This document shows, piece by piece, positions 37,770 to 49,993 of a DNA stretch of 64,000 bases; position 1 is the stretch's first letter, and each line of letters begins with the position of its first letter. The position numbers were made by a program, and so were the translations under genes. The notes beneath the pieces are model-generated. The model was not told the origin of the DNA. It searched no databases and saw only the letters and a program-made list of their open reading frames with translations. This DNA is from Balaenoptera acutorostrata (taxonomy: Eukaryota > Chordata > Mammalia > Artiodactyla > Balaenopteridae), in NCBI RefSeq assembly GCF_949987535.1, contig NC_080081.1, forward strand, positions 34,016,428 through 34,080,427, read 5' to 3'.

Positions 37770-38000
37770 TTACTGAGTATTCAGCTCAGGCCATGAACTG
37801 ACTTTTGATTGACTTTTGACAAGTGGCTCAAGCCTGTGGTGCCTCAATTTCCTATCTGTTAAATGGAAGCAGAAATATTGACTTATTACTGAAGAGTGTT
37901 CTGAAGATTAGCTAATAAATGATGGTAGGAAAGCTCTGTGCAATTCTAAAGTGCTATATAAATGATATATTGTTATCACCATCACTACTAATAATTATAA
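37770..38000 (+). repeat. MIR SINE
   Basis: 'gtggctcaagcctgtggtgc', 'cctcaatttcctatctgtta', 'aaatggaagcagaaatattg' and the tail-side 'aaagtgctatataaatgata' follow the MIR consensus order in the plus orientation. Confidence 0.85.
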
Positions 38001-38262
38001 CGATCGTAAAAAGTGAATGACTCTGCTATGGAGAACTTGAGTCCCACAGGAAAGTTATTTTTTCTTAGTCTGTTTTCATGTTTTAACTGGGTCCTTAAAG
38101 TGGCTTAATTGAATAAAAGCAAGGATTTCAGTACTCTCAGCATTTGTAGCCTCATTGTGGAGCCTTTGTTCCAAAAATCAAAGGTGGCTAGAATTATCAT
38201 CTGTGTGGGCTTTAATATTTAAGAAATTATTCCTATCACCAGGCTGTTTTTACATAATAAAA

Positions 38263-38584
38263 AAGGAATCATGATTGAGCTTCCCTGGTTGCGCAGTGGT
38301 TGAGAATCTGCCTGCCAATGCAGGGGACACGGGTTCGAGCCCTGGTCTGGGAAGATCCCACATGCCGCGGAGCAACTGGGCCCGTGAGCCACAACTACTG
38401 AGCCTGCGCGGCTGGAGCCTGTGCCCGGCAGCAAGAGAGGCCGCGATAGTGAGAGGCCCGCGCACCGCAATGAAGAATGGCCCCCGCTTGCCGCAACTAG
38501 AGAAAGCCCTTGCACAGAAACGAAGACCCAACACAGCCAAGGATAAATAAATTAATTAATTAGAAAAAAAAAGGAATCATGATT
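38263..38584 (+). mobile_element. Full-length CHR-type SINE
   Basis: It starts at 38277 ('gagcttccctggttgcgcag'), has a B-box 'gggttcgagccctgg', the CHR body and an AATAAATTAATTAATTAG plus A-run tail. Flanking duplication 'aaggaatcatgatt' at 38263-38276 and 38571-38584 is perfect. Open frames of 91-98 codons across it on both strands are by-products of its GC-rich body. Confidence 0.95.
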
Positions 38585-41367
38585 AATTATTCCCCCTCTT
38601 TAGTTTACTATCATAAGTGCAGTCTGTGAAAAATAGAATATTGTGAAAAAAGAATATGAATCAAATATTACCATTTTATTATCTAGAACTCTGCTATATG
38701 CCTTGAAGAAAACAAACTAAAACCTAGCATACAAGCATAAAAGTGTTCCAGAAAATCTAAATCTGTATTGAAAAATTCAGACAAAAAAGTCATACACTTA
38801 TTCATAGAAGAACATTCTGAATCTATTGTTAGTGTATTTTTACCCTCTTCTTACACAAAATTTCAATGTGTCTGCTTATCTGCTTTCTAAACCGTTATTA
38901 GAAATAGCAAATTAGAGGGAAGAGGAAGGCTGTTGAGATCAAAGGCACTGACAGTGTTCCAGTTATGTATTGCTGTGCAATGAACCACCCGAGTACTTGG
39001 TGGCTTTAAACATTAAACACATTTTTTTTTGTTAATGAGTTTGAAATTTGGGTAGGGCCTGGTGGGGATGGCTCATCTCTGCTCTACTTGATATCAGAGC
39101 GGGCAGCTAGAAGGCTGGGATTGGGACCGCCTAAAGGCCGACTCACTCACATGTCTAGCACTTGGGCTGGGAACACTCCAACAGCTGGGGCTGAAACAGC
39201 TGGCACTCCTCAGGCCGCCTGCTTTGTTTTCATGTGTTCTTTCCACAAGGTCTTTCCAGCATGGTGGCTTCAGGATAGATTTTAGCCGGACGTCATAGAT
39301 TTTAGCTTCAGGATCCAATGGACACGTTCTGAGAGAGGGAGTGAGGAGGAAGCTGAATGACACTGATGATCTAGACTTTGAAGTCGCACAGCTTCACGGT
39401 CGTATTCAGCTGGGGCTGCTATAACAAAATACCGTGAACTGAGTGGCTCAAGCAACCAACATTTATTTCTCAGAATTCCGGAGGCTGGGATCAAGGTGCA
39501 ACATGGTCAGGTTCTGGTGAGAGCCCTTTTCCTGGCTCAAATGTATCCTCATGTGGATACATTTTTTAAAAATTTCTTTTGCTAAAAGAGGCCCTCTAGC
39601 AGCTGCCTAACCAAAAGAGCACAAGGTACATTTTAGCCAACGTATGCTAATCTATGTTTATTCAACGCTCACTTTTGATTGAAGGTTTGGATGTATACAG
39701 TATTTTATGTTGAAAATAACTTTCCCTCCAAATTTTAAAGATACTGCTCCAAAGTCAAAGTCTTCAACTTCCAGAGTAGCTATCGAGAAATCTGAGGCCA
39801 TTATGGTCAATAATTCTGCATATATGACCTATTTTTCTTCTCTTTAGAGGCTTTTAGGAAAAGTTGTGGTGATAGCCTTTGGCATAGGTCTTTTTATTAT
39901 TATTATTAATAGTGTGGTCCTTCTGCAATCTGAAGAAATGGGTCCTTCCCTATCAGAAGCTTTTCTGCAATTCTCACTGGTAGCTTCTTTTCTGACTTAT
40001 CTTTCTGGAACACTTAAAAATAAATCAATTGTAGGACCTCCCCAATTAATTCTCTCATGTATTATGTTTTCTCTCCAGTCTTCCATAAGTTTGTTTTCTA
40101 GTTCTGTATGTTTACAATTTTATCTTCCAAGATTTCCATTGAATATTTCACTTTGGTTATTTTATAACTTCTAAGAATTTTTTCTTATTCTATGATCATC
40201 TTTTTTTAATAGCACGTTTTTATTATTTAACTCTCAAAATATCTTCTGCTATCTTTATGAGGGTATTAATTATGTAATTTTTTAAAGTCCTGTTTCATTT
40301 AGTCTTTGCTGTGTAACAAAGTAACTCAAAACTTAGAGTCTTGGAACAATAACAGTTTATTGCTTCTCACCATTCTGTACATTGATTGGGTGGTTCTTTT
40401 ACGGGTCATGCCTGTGCTCATCAAGATGAAGCATCAGGAAAAAAAAAAAAAGACGAAGCCTCAATAAGCGGGTTGGCCCAGGGAACAGACAAGGATGTCT
40501 TTCGTCCAAGTTACTTCTCAGCAGGGTGATCTCAGGTGAAATGGAACTTATTAATATTTCTAAGGGGGGAAAAATTATTTTTACTCAGTCTTTAATGCAA
40601 TTATAATTAGCACCTTTACCTTAGGTGAGGTTAGTTAATGGGACAGTAAGTTTGCACCTTTGTATGGGGTGCTTACCCTTTATGTAAATTACATAGAAGT
40701 TCCCTGTTTATCAGCAAGCGTGTTTGTACCCATTTTACAAAATATTTATAAGGAAGGCATATGTGGTGAAATGAAGAGTACATTTAAATGAGGAATCAAG
40801 AGACTTGGTTTTTAAAGACTTGCTGGATGAATTCATCTGCTATAAACCAATGGTGTATTATTCTGATCAATTCATTTAATTTTCTTGTCCTGGATATTTG
40901 TGAGACAAATGTTTTTTTATTCTGTTAGCCGTAATCCATCTTCTATCTCCAGAATTCTATGGTTTTTGTTACAAAGTTACTATTTCAAAGTAGCATAAAA
41001 GTTAATTTCAGTGCTTCAGAGAATACATATTAGGGGAAAAATCACGCCCCTCAAGAGAAACAAATTGGCTAAAAATCTTCACATGGGTTGGTTGTCCTGA
41101 CCTCATCTGCATCTCGAGCCCAGGAATTTTATTCTCATCACCCATGTACCCTGGCCCAGCCTTGTTTATAATGGTGCCTTTGTCTGCATTGTACACAATT
41201 TGTCTGTTTTCTGTTTTATTTGATATTGAGTCCTTTGTCAATTAAACACCTTTCATTTTAACATTATATTTTTGGAAAATATGCTTTCAGAGTCTCAGGA
41301 AAATTGTGATAAATATGGAAGACAATTTATATATGTGTCTGTTGTTCATTTCACCTAAGAATACAAT
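38585..41367. repeat. Mixed stretch: fragments of two old dispersed repeats in unique DNA
   Basis: 38955-39310 ('tatgtattgctgtgcaatga') and 40287-40560 ('tttgctgtgtaacaaagtaa') look like two copies of one repeat. 39403-39520 ('ggggctgctataacaaaata') is a truncated copy of the family at 31.0 and 41.4 kb. The rest, including the 102-codon frame at 39866-40174, is unassigned. No gene is supported. Confidence 0.45.
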
Positions 41368-41757
41368 ATTAATTTTCTAGGGCTGGCATAACAAAATACC
41401 AGACTAGGTGGCTTAAGCTACAGAGATTTATTTTATTACAGGCTTGGAGGCTACAAGTCCAAGATCAAAGTGTTGTCTGGTTTGGTTTCTTTGGAGACCC
41501 CTCTCCTTGGCTTGTGGATGGTGCCTTTTCACTGTCTCCACATGGTCCTTCCACTGTGCCTGTGCAGCCCTGGTGTCTCCTTGTGTGTTCAAATTTCCCC
41601 TTGTTATAAGAGCACCAGTCAGATTTAATGGCCTAATGACCTCATTATAACTTTATTACCTAAAGGCCCTATCTTCAGATATAGTCACATTCTGATGTAC
41701 TGGGAAGTTAGGGCTCCAATATGTGAATCTAGGGAGGGCACATTTCAGTCTATAATA
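41368..41757 (+). repeat. Dispersed repeat, near-complete copy
   Basis: It starts 'attttctagggctggcataa' and ends near 'cagtctataataaa'. It shares layout with the copies at 31.05, 39.4 and 48.9 kb ('ggaggctacaagtccaagat', 'ggtccttcc', 'aagttagggctccaatatgt'). Non-coding; family not assigned. Confidence 0.6.
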
Positions 41758-42070
41758 AATACATTTCATATTTATTTGTCAATTTTTACGTCACCAAATA
41801 TTAGGTGTAAGCCTTCGAGTACAATTAGGTTATATTTAACATTTAAAAACTATGCATTTGGAAAGGATTAATTTTGGGGAATCTAAAAAACAAAGCAACT
41901 GGAAACAAGTCTAGATCAAATTTGAGTTTGAAGCTAGCCCAGGTCCAAAAATGCTGATTTCAGTTTGTCCAGTTACAACCTGCTTATGTCCAAAAACTAA
42001 AGATCAATCCTATCTTCAAACCATTGAATGCATCTGTAAAACCAATTCCTCGTCTGTAAAAGGTATTAGT
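41758..42070. other. Non-coding DNA, nothing recognised
   Basis: Unique-looking sequence between two repeats. No feature supported. Confidence 0.5.
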
Positions 42071-42072
42071 TT

Positions 42073-42185
42073 AGAATAGTGGCTCCTCCATCTTGAACCA
42101 AAACACAGAATCTCTAGGGATGAGGCCCAATAATTTATATTTTTAATAGCACCCTATACATTTAGCCTTGGGAGGCATTAGGTTA
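42073..42185 (+). repeat. MER5-like hAT DNA transposon relic
   Basis: 'acacagaatctctagggatg' followed by 'aggcccaataatttatattt' matches the central part of the small MER5-type hAT family as I remember it. Termini are decayed. Confidence 0.6.
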
Positions 42186-42332
42186 GACAAAACAGTGAAA
42201 TATACAAATTAAGCATATTTATTTTTTAATAAAACAACCATAACCCACTTCTAATCTCTTATGGCTCTCAGGAAGTATAATACTTCTACTTTTCTGCTTT
42301 TCTGTTGAAGAATCTGCACTGAAAGAGGAAGG

Positions 42333-42562
42333 AAATTGACTTGTTCCAAGGGGGGAAAGTGGGAGGTGGGGGATGGGAGGTGGGATGAATTGGGAGATTG
42401 GGATTGACATATATACACTAATATGTATAAAATAGATAGCTAATAAGAACCTGCTGTATAGCACAGGGAACTCCACTTCGCTGTACAGTAGAAACTAACA
42501 CAGCACTGTAAAACAACTAGACCCCAATTAAAAAAAAAAAAAAAGAAAGAAATGGACTTGTT
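42333..42562 (+). mobile_element. 5'-truncated LINE-1 3' end
   Basis: 42346-42549 is an L1 3' UTR with 'agctaataagaacctgctgt' and 'aactaacacagcactgtaaa', ending in poly(A) at 42529-42544. One-mismatch 13-bp duplications 'aaattgacttgtt' (42333-42345) and 'aaatggacttgtt' (42550-42562) flank it. Confidence 0.9.
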
Positions 42563-45500
42563 AGCTAGAAATGTGATTTTAATGGAACTGCTGGGTAGTT
42601 TTTCTAAAGCAACATACAAACTTCGTAAATTAAAACAATGATACACAAAGTGGCTTTGTAAAATATTTCAGTTATTTAATGTAGTATATAGAATTAAGTA
42701 AAGTAAACTTTTTCTAAAATAACTTTTGGTTTGTTTTCTGGAGTGATGTCTTTTGTAAAGTAGTTCTATTTTCTTTCCACAGATGCTTGAGCAGGCAATG
42801 CAACACAGCACAGTAGTTAAGAGTATGGGCCTAAATGACATAAAACACTGGTTAAAGCAAAGAAAAAAATAGAATAGTCTGAGCCAATAACTGTTATTAA
42901 TTACATCTGTAACTACATCTATTCTTGTAAATCCTGACCTACCATATTTACACTCACCCAGACACTCATGCGTTTCTAAACTATTATAGGGAACTCCCCA
43001 GGGATGTTAAAATTATAGAACTTTGTGAGTGGTATGTAGCTTAAAGGTCATTTAATTCAACTCTTTCATTTACAGGAGAGGAAATCAAGGCACAGAAAAT
43101 TGTTCCTTGCCTAAGATTACCCATAACCCGGATCAACTTTTTTTAACTCTAATTTTGTTTTTCTCTTATACCATATTTCCTTGGTCCTTGACCCCTGATT
43201 TTGAAGATTTATAACCAACCTATATACCTATACTTAATATAACAAAACAAAATAAAACAAAAATGAGATACAGATCAGAAGTTCCAAATGGGTAAGTTCC
43301 AATTGACCAATTGAGCTTTGTTTGGATCACACTATTAAAATATTTTCTAAACTAGCAGTCAACATTTAAAATGTATGAGACTTCACATATAAATACACAT
43401 TAATAGCATCCTTTAGGAAAAAAAAAATATCTGGCAATCCTCAGCCCATATTTCCTTATGGTAACCGTTAGGAGGAAATGAGTAGCAGCTGCCCCTCCTT
43501 AGATAGGACATTTGTCCTTAAGTTCACCTTGGACCGATTAGGTCTGAAAGTCTGAGACCAAGTGGCAAGTCTCATTTCCCCCATACCTTCACTATTGTTT
43601 TTGTTTTTTTTTTAATAGTAGTTAAGAGGAAATGGAAATATTTCTCGTCCCCATGGGTCTGTCCAAATTGGAAAAACAAAATCATATTTCAAGAAAAAAA
43701 TTTGTTTTCCACCCCAAAATCCTTCCTTTACACTATGTGTCTAATTCTCCCAGGTATCAGTGTGCAAGGACCGTAGAGGGCAGAGCTTCTCAACTCTCCT
43801 GTTCATCAGCCTTGAGGCCTGTGCAGACTCTCCTTAGGGAATAAGGGTTCTATTCTGAGGTAGATGGCGGGAGGTGCCCAAAGAGAGATGTATTAAAATC
43901 TTAGGGAGGAAAATGGAAAGTGTGTGAAACCTGAACAATTCTGCTCTCCTTCGATCTACTTCTCTGGGAAGGATGCGCTTTTCCCCATCTCTTCAACCTT
44001 AAAAATCACTGTCCTATAGTGTCTGCTTCAAAATAGAATTTCAGCTCTAAAGCTCTCATTTATATAGAATTTAAAACCAAAAATATCTAAACTTAAATGA
44101 AATAATTCTATTGTATGTTTAATTTTTGTTAATCACTAATATATATGTGAGATTTTAAACTAAAGTCACTTTTTAATTATTCATAACATTTTTTAAACTA
44201 TTTGATTTGGGGAAATTCCTTTGTTTTATTAAAAGGAAAGAATAACTTATGCAAGTGAACAAGTCAGTGTTGAATTTATCAAAAGTTTCTGGAAACAATA
44301 TAAACCGTAAGATCAAAAGATCTTATGGGGCTGGGGGAAGATCCAAATTTCAGTAGACACAACCTGAGAAGCTCAATTAAAATCATAAAATAAATGCTCT
44401 CAATGTTCCATCAAACTATCAAAGCATTTCTCGGATTAGCAGACTGAGCTTTCACAACCCAGATAGAATAAATACTCTTCTAATTTCTTCAGTAGTCTTC
44501 CATTTAACAGAACCCAGAATGCCATTATTGCCATTGCATAGCACTAAAAGGAAATTCCAGACACTCCATAAAAGTCCATATTCACTTGAACTTCAGATAG
44601 ACCATCTTTTTTTTTTTTTTTTTTTAAATAACCATTACCAGATTTCACTTTATATCTGAGAACAGAATGCTGAGAACTAATGACCTGGAAGTCAAAATGG
44701 ATATTCAGGAAAGCCTTACTAGTTAGTGATCAGATTATTCAAAGAATTGCCCACTTGAAAGTTACAAGCATTTCTGGGAGAACTGATGAGATAAAAATTT
44801 GTACCTTTGGGCTGCAGATCTTCCTTAGTCCATCCCTTTAATACACGATATATCTGGGCCTAAGACAGTTAAATTGTTTTCAGCTCAATTATTTGCTTTC
44901 AAAGAAATTGAGAAGCTGTTCATTTTGATTACATATGACTGTGAGAAGACCGTGATTACTTATAAACAAACTAACTTGACTTCTCCATAATTCTTTCTTT
45001 TTTTTCCCCTTTTCTTAACTAAAGCTGCTTTTGGGGGGAACAAAAACGCTGGCTAGTTGCTCAATATTGTTAAAGTTAACTGTGCTAGAAATAAGTTGGA
45101 ATTTTTGCCCACATAACGTACATCTCAAAGTCCTTGCTGGGAAGTCACAGAAAAAATGAGAGTTACAACAATAACTTATTTAAAACTACCTGACAAGACG
45201 TGTAGAGCACGGACAATAATGACAGAGCTGGGATAGGGGGTGAAGAGTTAATATAGATTTCTAGGACCAGGGAACCAGGAGAGGTAAAGATTTTAGCCTG
45301 TTTGTTCTTACTGAGGGGCTTGACAAGATTTTGTTTTTTCCTGAACTTCGTCTCTGAAGCCCTGAATTCCACTTCTATACTCATTTGCAACACAAAGTTT
45401 ATTATAATAGCCACAGAATTCTGGAGGTAGAAGAGAGGCTACAGGTAACTGAATTCAAAACGTTTGTCTCACAGAAGAAAATATCCAGAAAAGGATAATT

Positions 45501-47310
45501 AAGTGACTCGCTCAGGGTAAGATCATTGGTTCACGGCACATGCGTCCGTCCGTTCAGCAATACTTTAGGACCCATACCTCCTGACTCCTTCTTTTCATCA
45601 TAGATGCCTTTCTTATAAATATTTTGTAAAACGCGTGCCAACATCCTTACTGATAAACAGGAAGATTTCATGCAGTGTGTATTAAGGATAAGCACGACGC
45701 ACAAAAGATTCAAACTCACTCTCTCATGAACCGACCTCACCTAAGTTAAATATGTTGACTGTCACAGCATTAAACATTGAATAAAGGTAATCCCCCCTTT
45801 CCTTATGATTTGTAGGACGGATTTGGATGATGTGTATCCATTTAAAAAGAGGTGTAGAGGAAAGTTTGAACTACTATCTTCTTCCTAAACTATACGTAAA
45901 AATATGACTTCGTCCTAGTGTGATCCTCATCTACATGCATAGTTTTCCTCAAAGTCATCTTTTATATTTATCACCATGGAAGCACGCTTGCTGCCCTGGA
46001 TGTGTGCCTGACCACCATGAAAATGGCAGACACATTTCCTGAAGTTACATCTTGATTTTTTTTTTTTGTCTTTGTATTTTCTTATTGCCATTCATGTTAT
46101 TATATTAGAATAGTAACAGCCAGTTTCAAAGCAACGAAGTCCCGATTCAGAAGTGAAATTCTGTAAAGCTCTTCAGATAGTTCACATGCTTAAAAAAATT
46201 AAGCCAGCTCGATGGAGTGGAAGTGTTACTCTCTCACTCCCTATGGTTTCTGAAAAGCCATTAGCGACACATGTCTCCTTGGAAGCATTTATGCTTACAT
46301 TATTCTTTGGTTTGTTTCCAAGGCATGCTGCCTTCCTTATAAATAACACTTGCAAACAGGAACTTAACTGCACGTAATGGGGAAAAAAAGTTGACTGGGT
46401 TTTTTTTTTTTGCAGCATCATAGCCCCAGATGGCTGAGAGGATGACCAGTAATTGCATCCTCAAGCACTGGGGTACAGAGGTAAAACCATAGCGTCAGGA
46501 CTGACTCTCATCTAAGCATTACATCCTGAAGGTAAACATTTTAGATGCTATCTAATGGTGTTTCTGTGGATAATTTTTTCTAAAAGCTGGATTAAAAAAT
46601 ATGTGTATATGCATACCTATGCTTCACTAAAACAGTGACTCAGTTTTTCATTTGAGAATTCCCACCCCGCCAACGTAATACTTATTTAATCTAACCCTAA
46701 TTTGTTAACCAAATAGCCTGACTTTTCACCATTTATTATTGTTTCTTGTCTCTAGAAATGAGAGGACATTCATTTTTTATTAAAATCATTACCAGTAGGG
46801 AAAAACTGGTCATATGGCATGCCAGGATCCAAGACTTGAAATGAGATTGGACATAACTCATAAGCTATGTTTCATTTAGTCAATTAGCGTTTTGAAGAAC
46901 CAGTCTTCTCCAACAGGACTTGTTAATGCAGCTATTCTGGGGAAAAGAGTAAAAACAGAATGCTTCCGGGAAGACTGCTTGGGTGGACAGTCAAGTGATG
47001 GCCCTGGGCTTTAAGGACAATTGGAGGACATTGACACCAGAAGATGTAAATGCTCTGCAAAAGAGTAGGAGTACCTTACGAAAAGAGGGGAAGAACACTA
47101 TAGACCAATTTCATTAAAATGAATGACCCTGTCATTCTGGGAATAGTGTCATTGAAACGATGATGCTCTTGTAACAATCATGGTGGGATGTACTGGACAT
47201 TTCTTGAGACCAGCTGCCTTTGAAAGTTACATAGTTGCCTCTCTCAAAAGAGGTAAACAAGAATAGATGACAAAGAACTATTTTATGCTGAATTTATTTT
47301 GACTTCAGTC
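42563..47310. other. Non-coding DNA with two MIR fragments
   Basis: MIR fragments in the minus orientation lie at about 43045-43135 ('gaggaaatcaaggcacagaa') and 45425-45535 ('ttaagtgactcgctcagggt'). Simple runs occur at 43600-43612 (T), 44607-44625 (T) and 46400-46411 (T). All open frames are 85 codons or shorter and show no motif. No gene is supported. Confidence 0.5.
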
Positions 47311-47314
47311 ACAT

Positions 47315-47620
47315 CAGCTTATATATATATATTTTTTATAAATTTATTTATTTATTGGGTCTTCGTTTCTGTGCGAGGGCTTTCTCTAGTGGCGGCGAGC
47401 GGGGGCCACTCTTCATTGCGGTGCGCGGGCCTCTCATTATCGCGGCCTCTCTTGTTGCGGAGCACAAGCTCCAGACGCGCAGGCTCAGTAGTTGTGGCTC
47501 ACGGGCCCAGTTGCTCCGCGGCATGTGGGATCTTCCCAGACCAGGGCTCGAACCCGTGTCCCCTGCAGTGGCAGGCAGATTCTCAACCACTGCGCCACCA
47601 GGGAAGCCCCAGCTTATATT
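47315..47620 (-). mobile_element. Full-length CHR-type SINE
   Basis: Minus-strand SINE with its head at the right ('tgcgccaccagggaagcccc', 47591-47610) and its (TTTA)n tail at the left (47333-47357). Both flanks read 'cagcttatat' (47315-47324 and 47610-47619), so that is the target duplication. The 122-codon plus frame across it is a SINE by-product. Confidence 0.93.
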
Positions 47621-47864
47621 TTAACTACTGTTATTTTTCTACCCAAAATATAAGAAAACTGACATAGTAGTAATGCAGTTGCTGGGTGAGGGGAAAAACA
47701 AAAGCAATGAATGAGGAGTAAGAATGAAAGGAAAACTGGAAAGGGGCAAGGAAATAAAAAACATTTTTTCTTTTCAACTACATTTTAATGAATTTGAAGA
47801 AATATCATCAGTAAAATAATACAACTAATTATGTAAATAGTACTTCAAAATATGCCTTCCAGGC

Positions 47865-47985
47865 ACATTTATCTCCTTTAATCCTAACAATAACCTCAAC
47901 TATTTCCCCAGTTTTCAGAAGGAGGAGGAAATGAACACCAGTTAAATGACTTGGCCAAAGTCTCTTTGTTAATGAAGAGAATGAA
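47865..47985 (-). repeat. MIR SINE fragment
   Basis: 'tctcctttaatcctaacaat' then 'gaggaggaaatgaacaccag' and 'aaatgacttggccaaagtct' correspond to the reverse-complement MIR core. Confidence 0.7.
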
Positions 47986-48877
47986 AAAAAAAAAAGTTTG
48001 ATCTCATTCATTTGTATTTCATAAAACTAAATCCCATGTTTTTTTTAAAATCACAACAAAATGTGTTTCCTTCTAATATTAACATTTATACACATCAACA
48101 TGTAAGGCATTCAGGTTTAGTGTGAATCAAAAAATCAAAAGAGTTCCACAAAAATCAGAGGCCAGGAGAGGCCATTTAGAAAGCCAAGCCTTGTAAGTAT
48201 TCTGTTGTACATCCAGGTGTATTGCCCAGATGGCACAGGTATAAAACCTATGAAATGGGAAAAGTGAGATTGTGAGTGCTATTATGACTGTTCTACATCT
48301 ATAATACATTTATCCCAAGAGGCAGTTGTACAGCTGTTAACATATATGGGCTTGTATTTTCACCTGTACTTGCAAAGAGATTTAAGATTTACGACGATGG
48401 GTATCTTTCTTCTGTAAAGACTGCAAAGTAAGGAAATTTACCAAGAGTACAATCAGGTGATGAGATGTATTCACCAAGGTTTATTGCAACAAATAAGTAA
48501 GAGAGTAAGACTTCTCAGTCCTGTCAGCTACAGAGGAATTAAAAATAACACTCTTGCTTCTTAGCTGGTTTATTCTGTTATCACATTATCTTTCATTGAT
48601 TATGCTAAAGAAGAAATAGAAGGAATTGCAAAATTGCAATTTGGTTTTCTGAAGAAAGACATTTAAAAATATACCTAATTTGAAATCATTTTTGAACTTG
48701 AAAAAGAATTTTTCATCTTTAAAATGCAAAGTGTTTTTGTACTGTTGTTTTAATATAGCTATTGTGCAATTGTAGTTAAAAAATAATTATATCTGTGTGG
48801 TTTTTAAAAAATATATGTTGAAACTGGCCCTTAAATGACACTCAACCTTCTTTAAAAAGTGTTGGGGAGTAGTATTA
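47986..48877. other. Non-coding DNA, nothing recognised
   Basis: AT-rich sequence with no coding or repeat call that I can support. Confidence 0.5.
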
Positions 48878-49255
48878 GTTCTTATTCCTGTTGTAACAAA
48901 TCACCACAAACTTTGTGGCTTAGAGGAATGCAAATTTATTATTTTTAGGTTTATGGAGGCCAGAAGTCCAAACTTGGTCTCACTTGCTTAAAATCAAGGT
49001 ATCAGCAGGGCTGTGTTCTTGGCCTCTTCCTCCATCTCCAAAGCTAGCAGAATCTTCAAATCTCTCTCTGACCCTTCTGATTACTTTGTGATTACTTTGG
49101 GCCCACCTGGATCATCCAGGAGACCATCCCCATCTCAAGACCTTTACCTTAATTACACATGAAAAGTCTCTTTTTCTGTGTCAGGTAATATATTCACAGG
49201 TTCTAGGGTTCAGGATGTGGACATCTTTGGAGGACCATTTTTCTGCCTACCATAG
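48878..49255 (+). repeat. Dispersed repeat, complete copy
   Basis: Unsplit copy of the family interrupted at 31.05-32.5 kb: 'gttgtaacaaatcaccacaa', 'aggccagaagtccaaacttg', 'cccacctggatcatccagga', 'acatctttggaggaccattt'. Non-coding; family not assigned. Confidence 0.65.
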
Positions 49256-49936
49256 GGGATGAATACATTTTGCTTCCTTGGGAAAAGTTGATTTACCAAC
49301 ACTACCACTTTCATGCCCTACCTGAAATTTTTTAAAAAGCTTGTAGAATATCTTCAATCTCACTATCACAAGTTCAGTATTGAATTCCAAACTCTATTCA
49401 ATGGTTAGTACATTAAGAATGGTCAAAAATGCTTGTAAGATGATGAAAAATGATTCTCCAAGAAAGAGAACTATGTGTTCAGATCTTTTAAATGTCACAC
49501 TAGCCCTTTGTCCATGTCACAACCACAGAGTCTGAATTCAGCAAGTGTGACAAAGAAGAGCAGTGTTCTTAAAGAGATGCTATCTCTGATTTTTCACTTA
49601 GCAACTCCAATGATTATCAGGAAATAAATCAACCGCCGGCAGTCATAGACAGCTATTTAAATCTGAGGTTTGAACATCTTAATTGGTGCATTAAAAGTTA
49701 CAGAGCCAAAGTCACTTTAGATACATAAAGCTGCTTGTGTGCATAAACTATAGCACAATATTCCATGCTTAAGAAAGCATCACATTATTTTCTGCATTAA
49801 ATTAACATATCTTAAAACATTTATTTGGAAAAAATGAGGAAAACTAGAATTAAAATCTTAGGTATATATTACAATACAAAGCAATTGTCCAATTGTCTAC
49901 AGCAAATTCAAAACACACATTTGGTAAATTTTAAAA
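49256..49936. other. Non-coding flank of the L1 insertion
   Basis: No gene or repeat recognised. The sequence immediately right of it, 49937-49951, is the left copy of the L1 target duplication. Confidence 0.5.
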
Positions 49937-49946
49937 AGCATGTTTA

Positions 49947-49993
49947 TTTTTTTTTTTTTTTTTTTTTTCCACACACACACACTGTATTTTATT
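49947..49993 (-). promoter_or_regulatory. Poly(A) signal and tail of the transduced transcript
   Basis: AATAAA on the minus strand (49988-49993) is followed 19 nt later, across a GT-rich stretch, by a run of about 22 A (T on plus, 49947-49968) that merges into the target duplication. The spacing is right for a used cleavage signal, so the read-through RNA was polyadenylated here rather than at the weaker L1 site. Confidence 0.85.

Noticed and set aside
38219..38550. Frames of 91-98 codons
   Set aside because: By-products of the GC-rich SINE body, with near-identical translations at the other SINE copies.
47299..47667. 122-codon plus frame and 80-89 codon frames
   Set aside because: SINE sequence plus flanks; the frame extends into AT-rich flank without motif.
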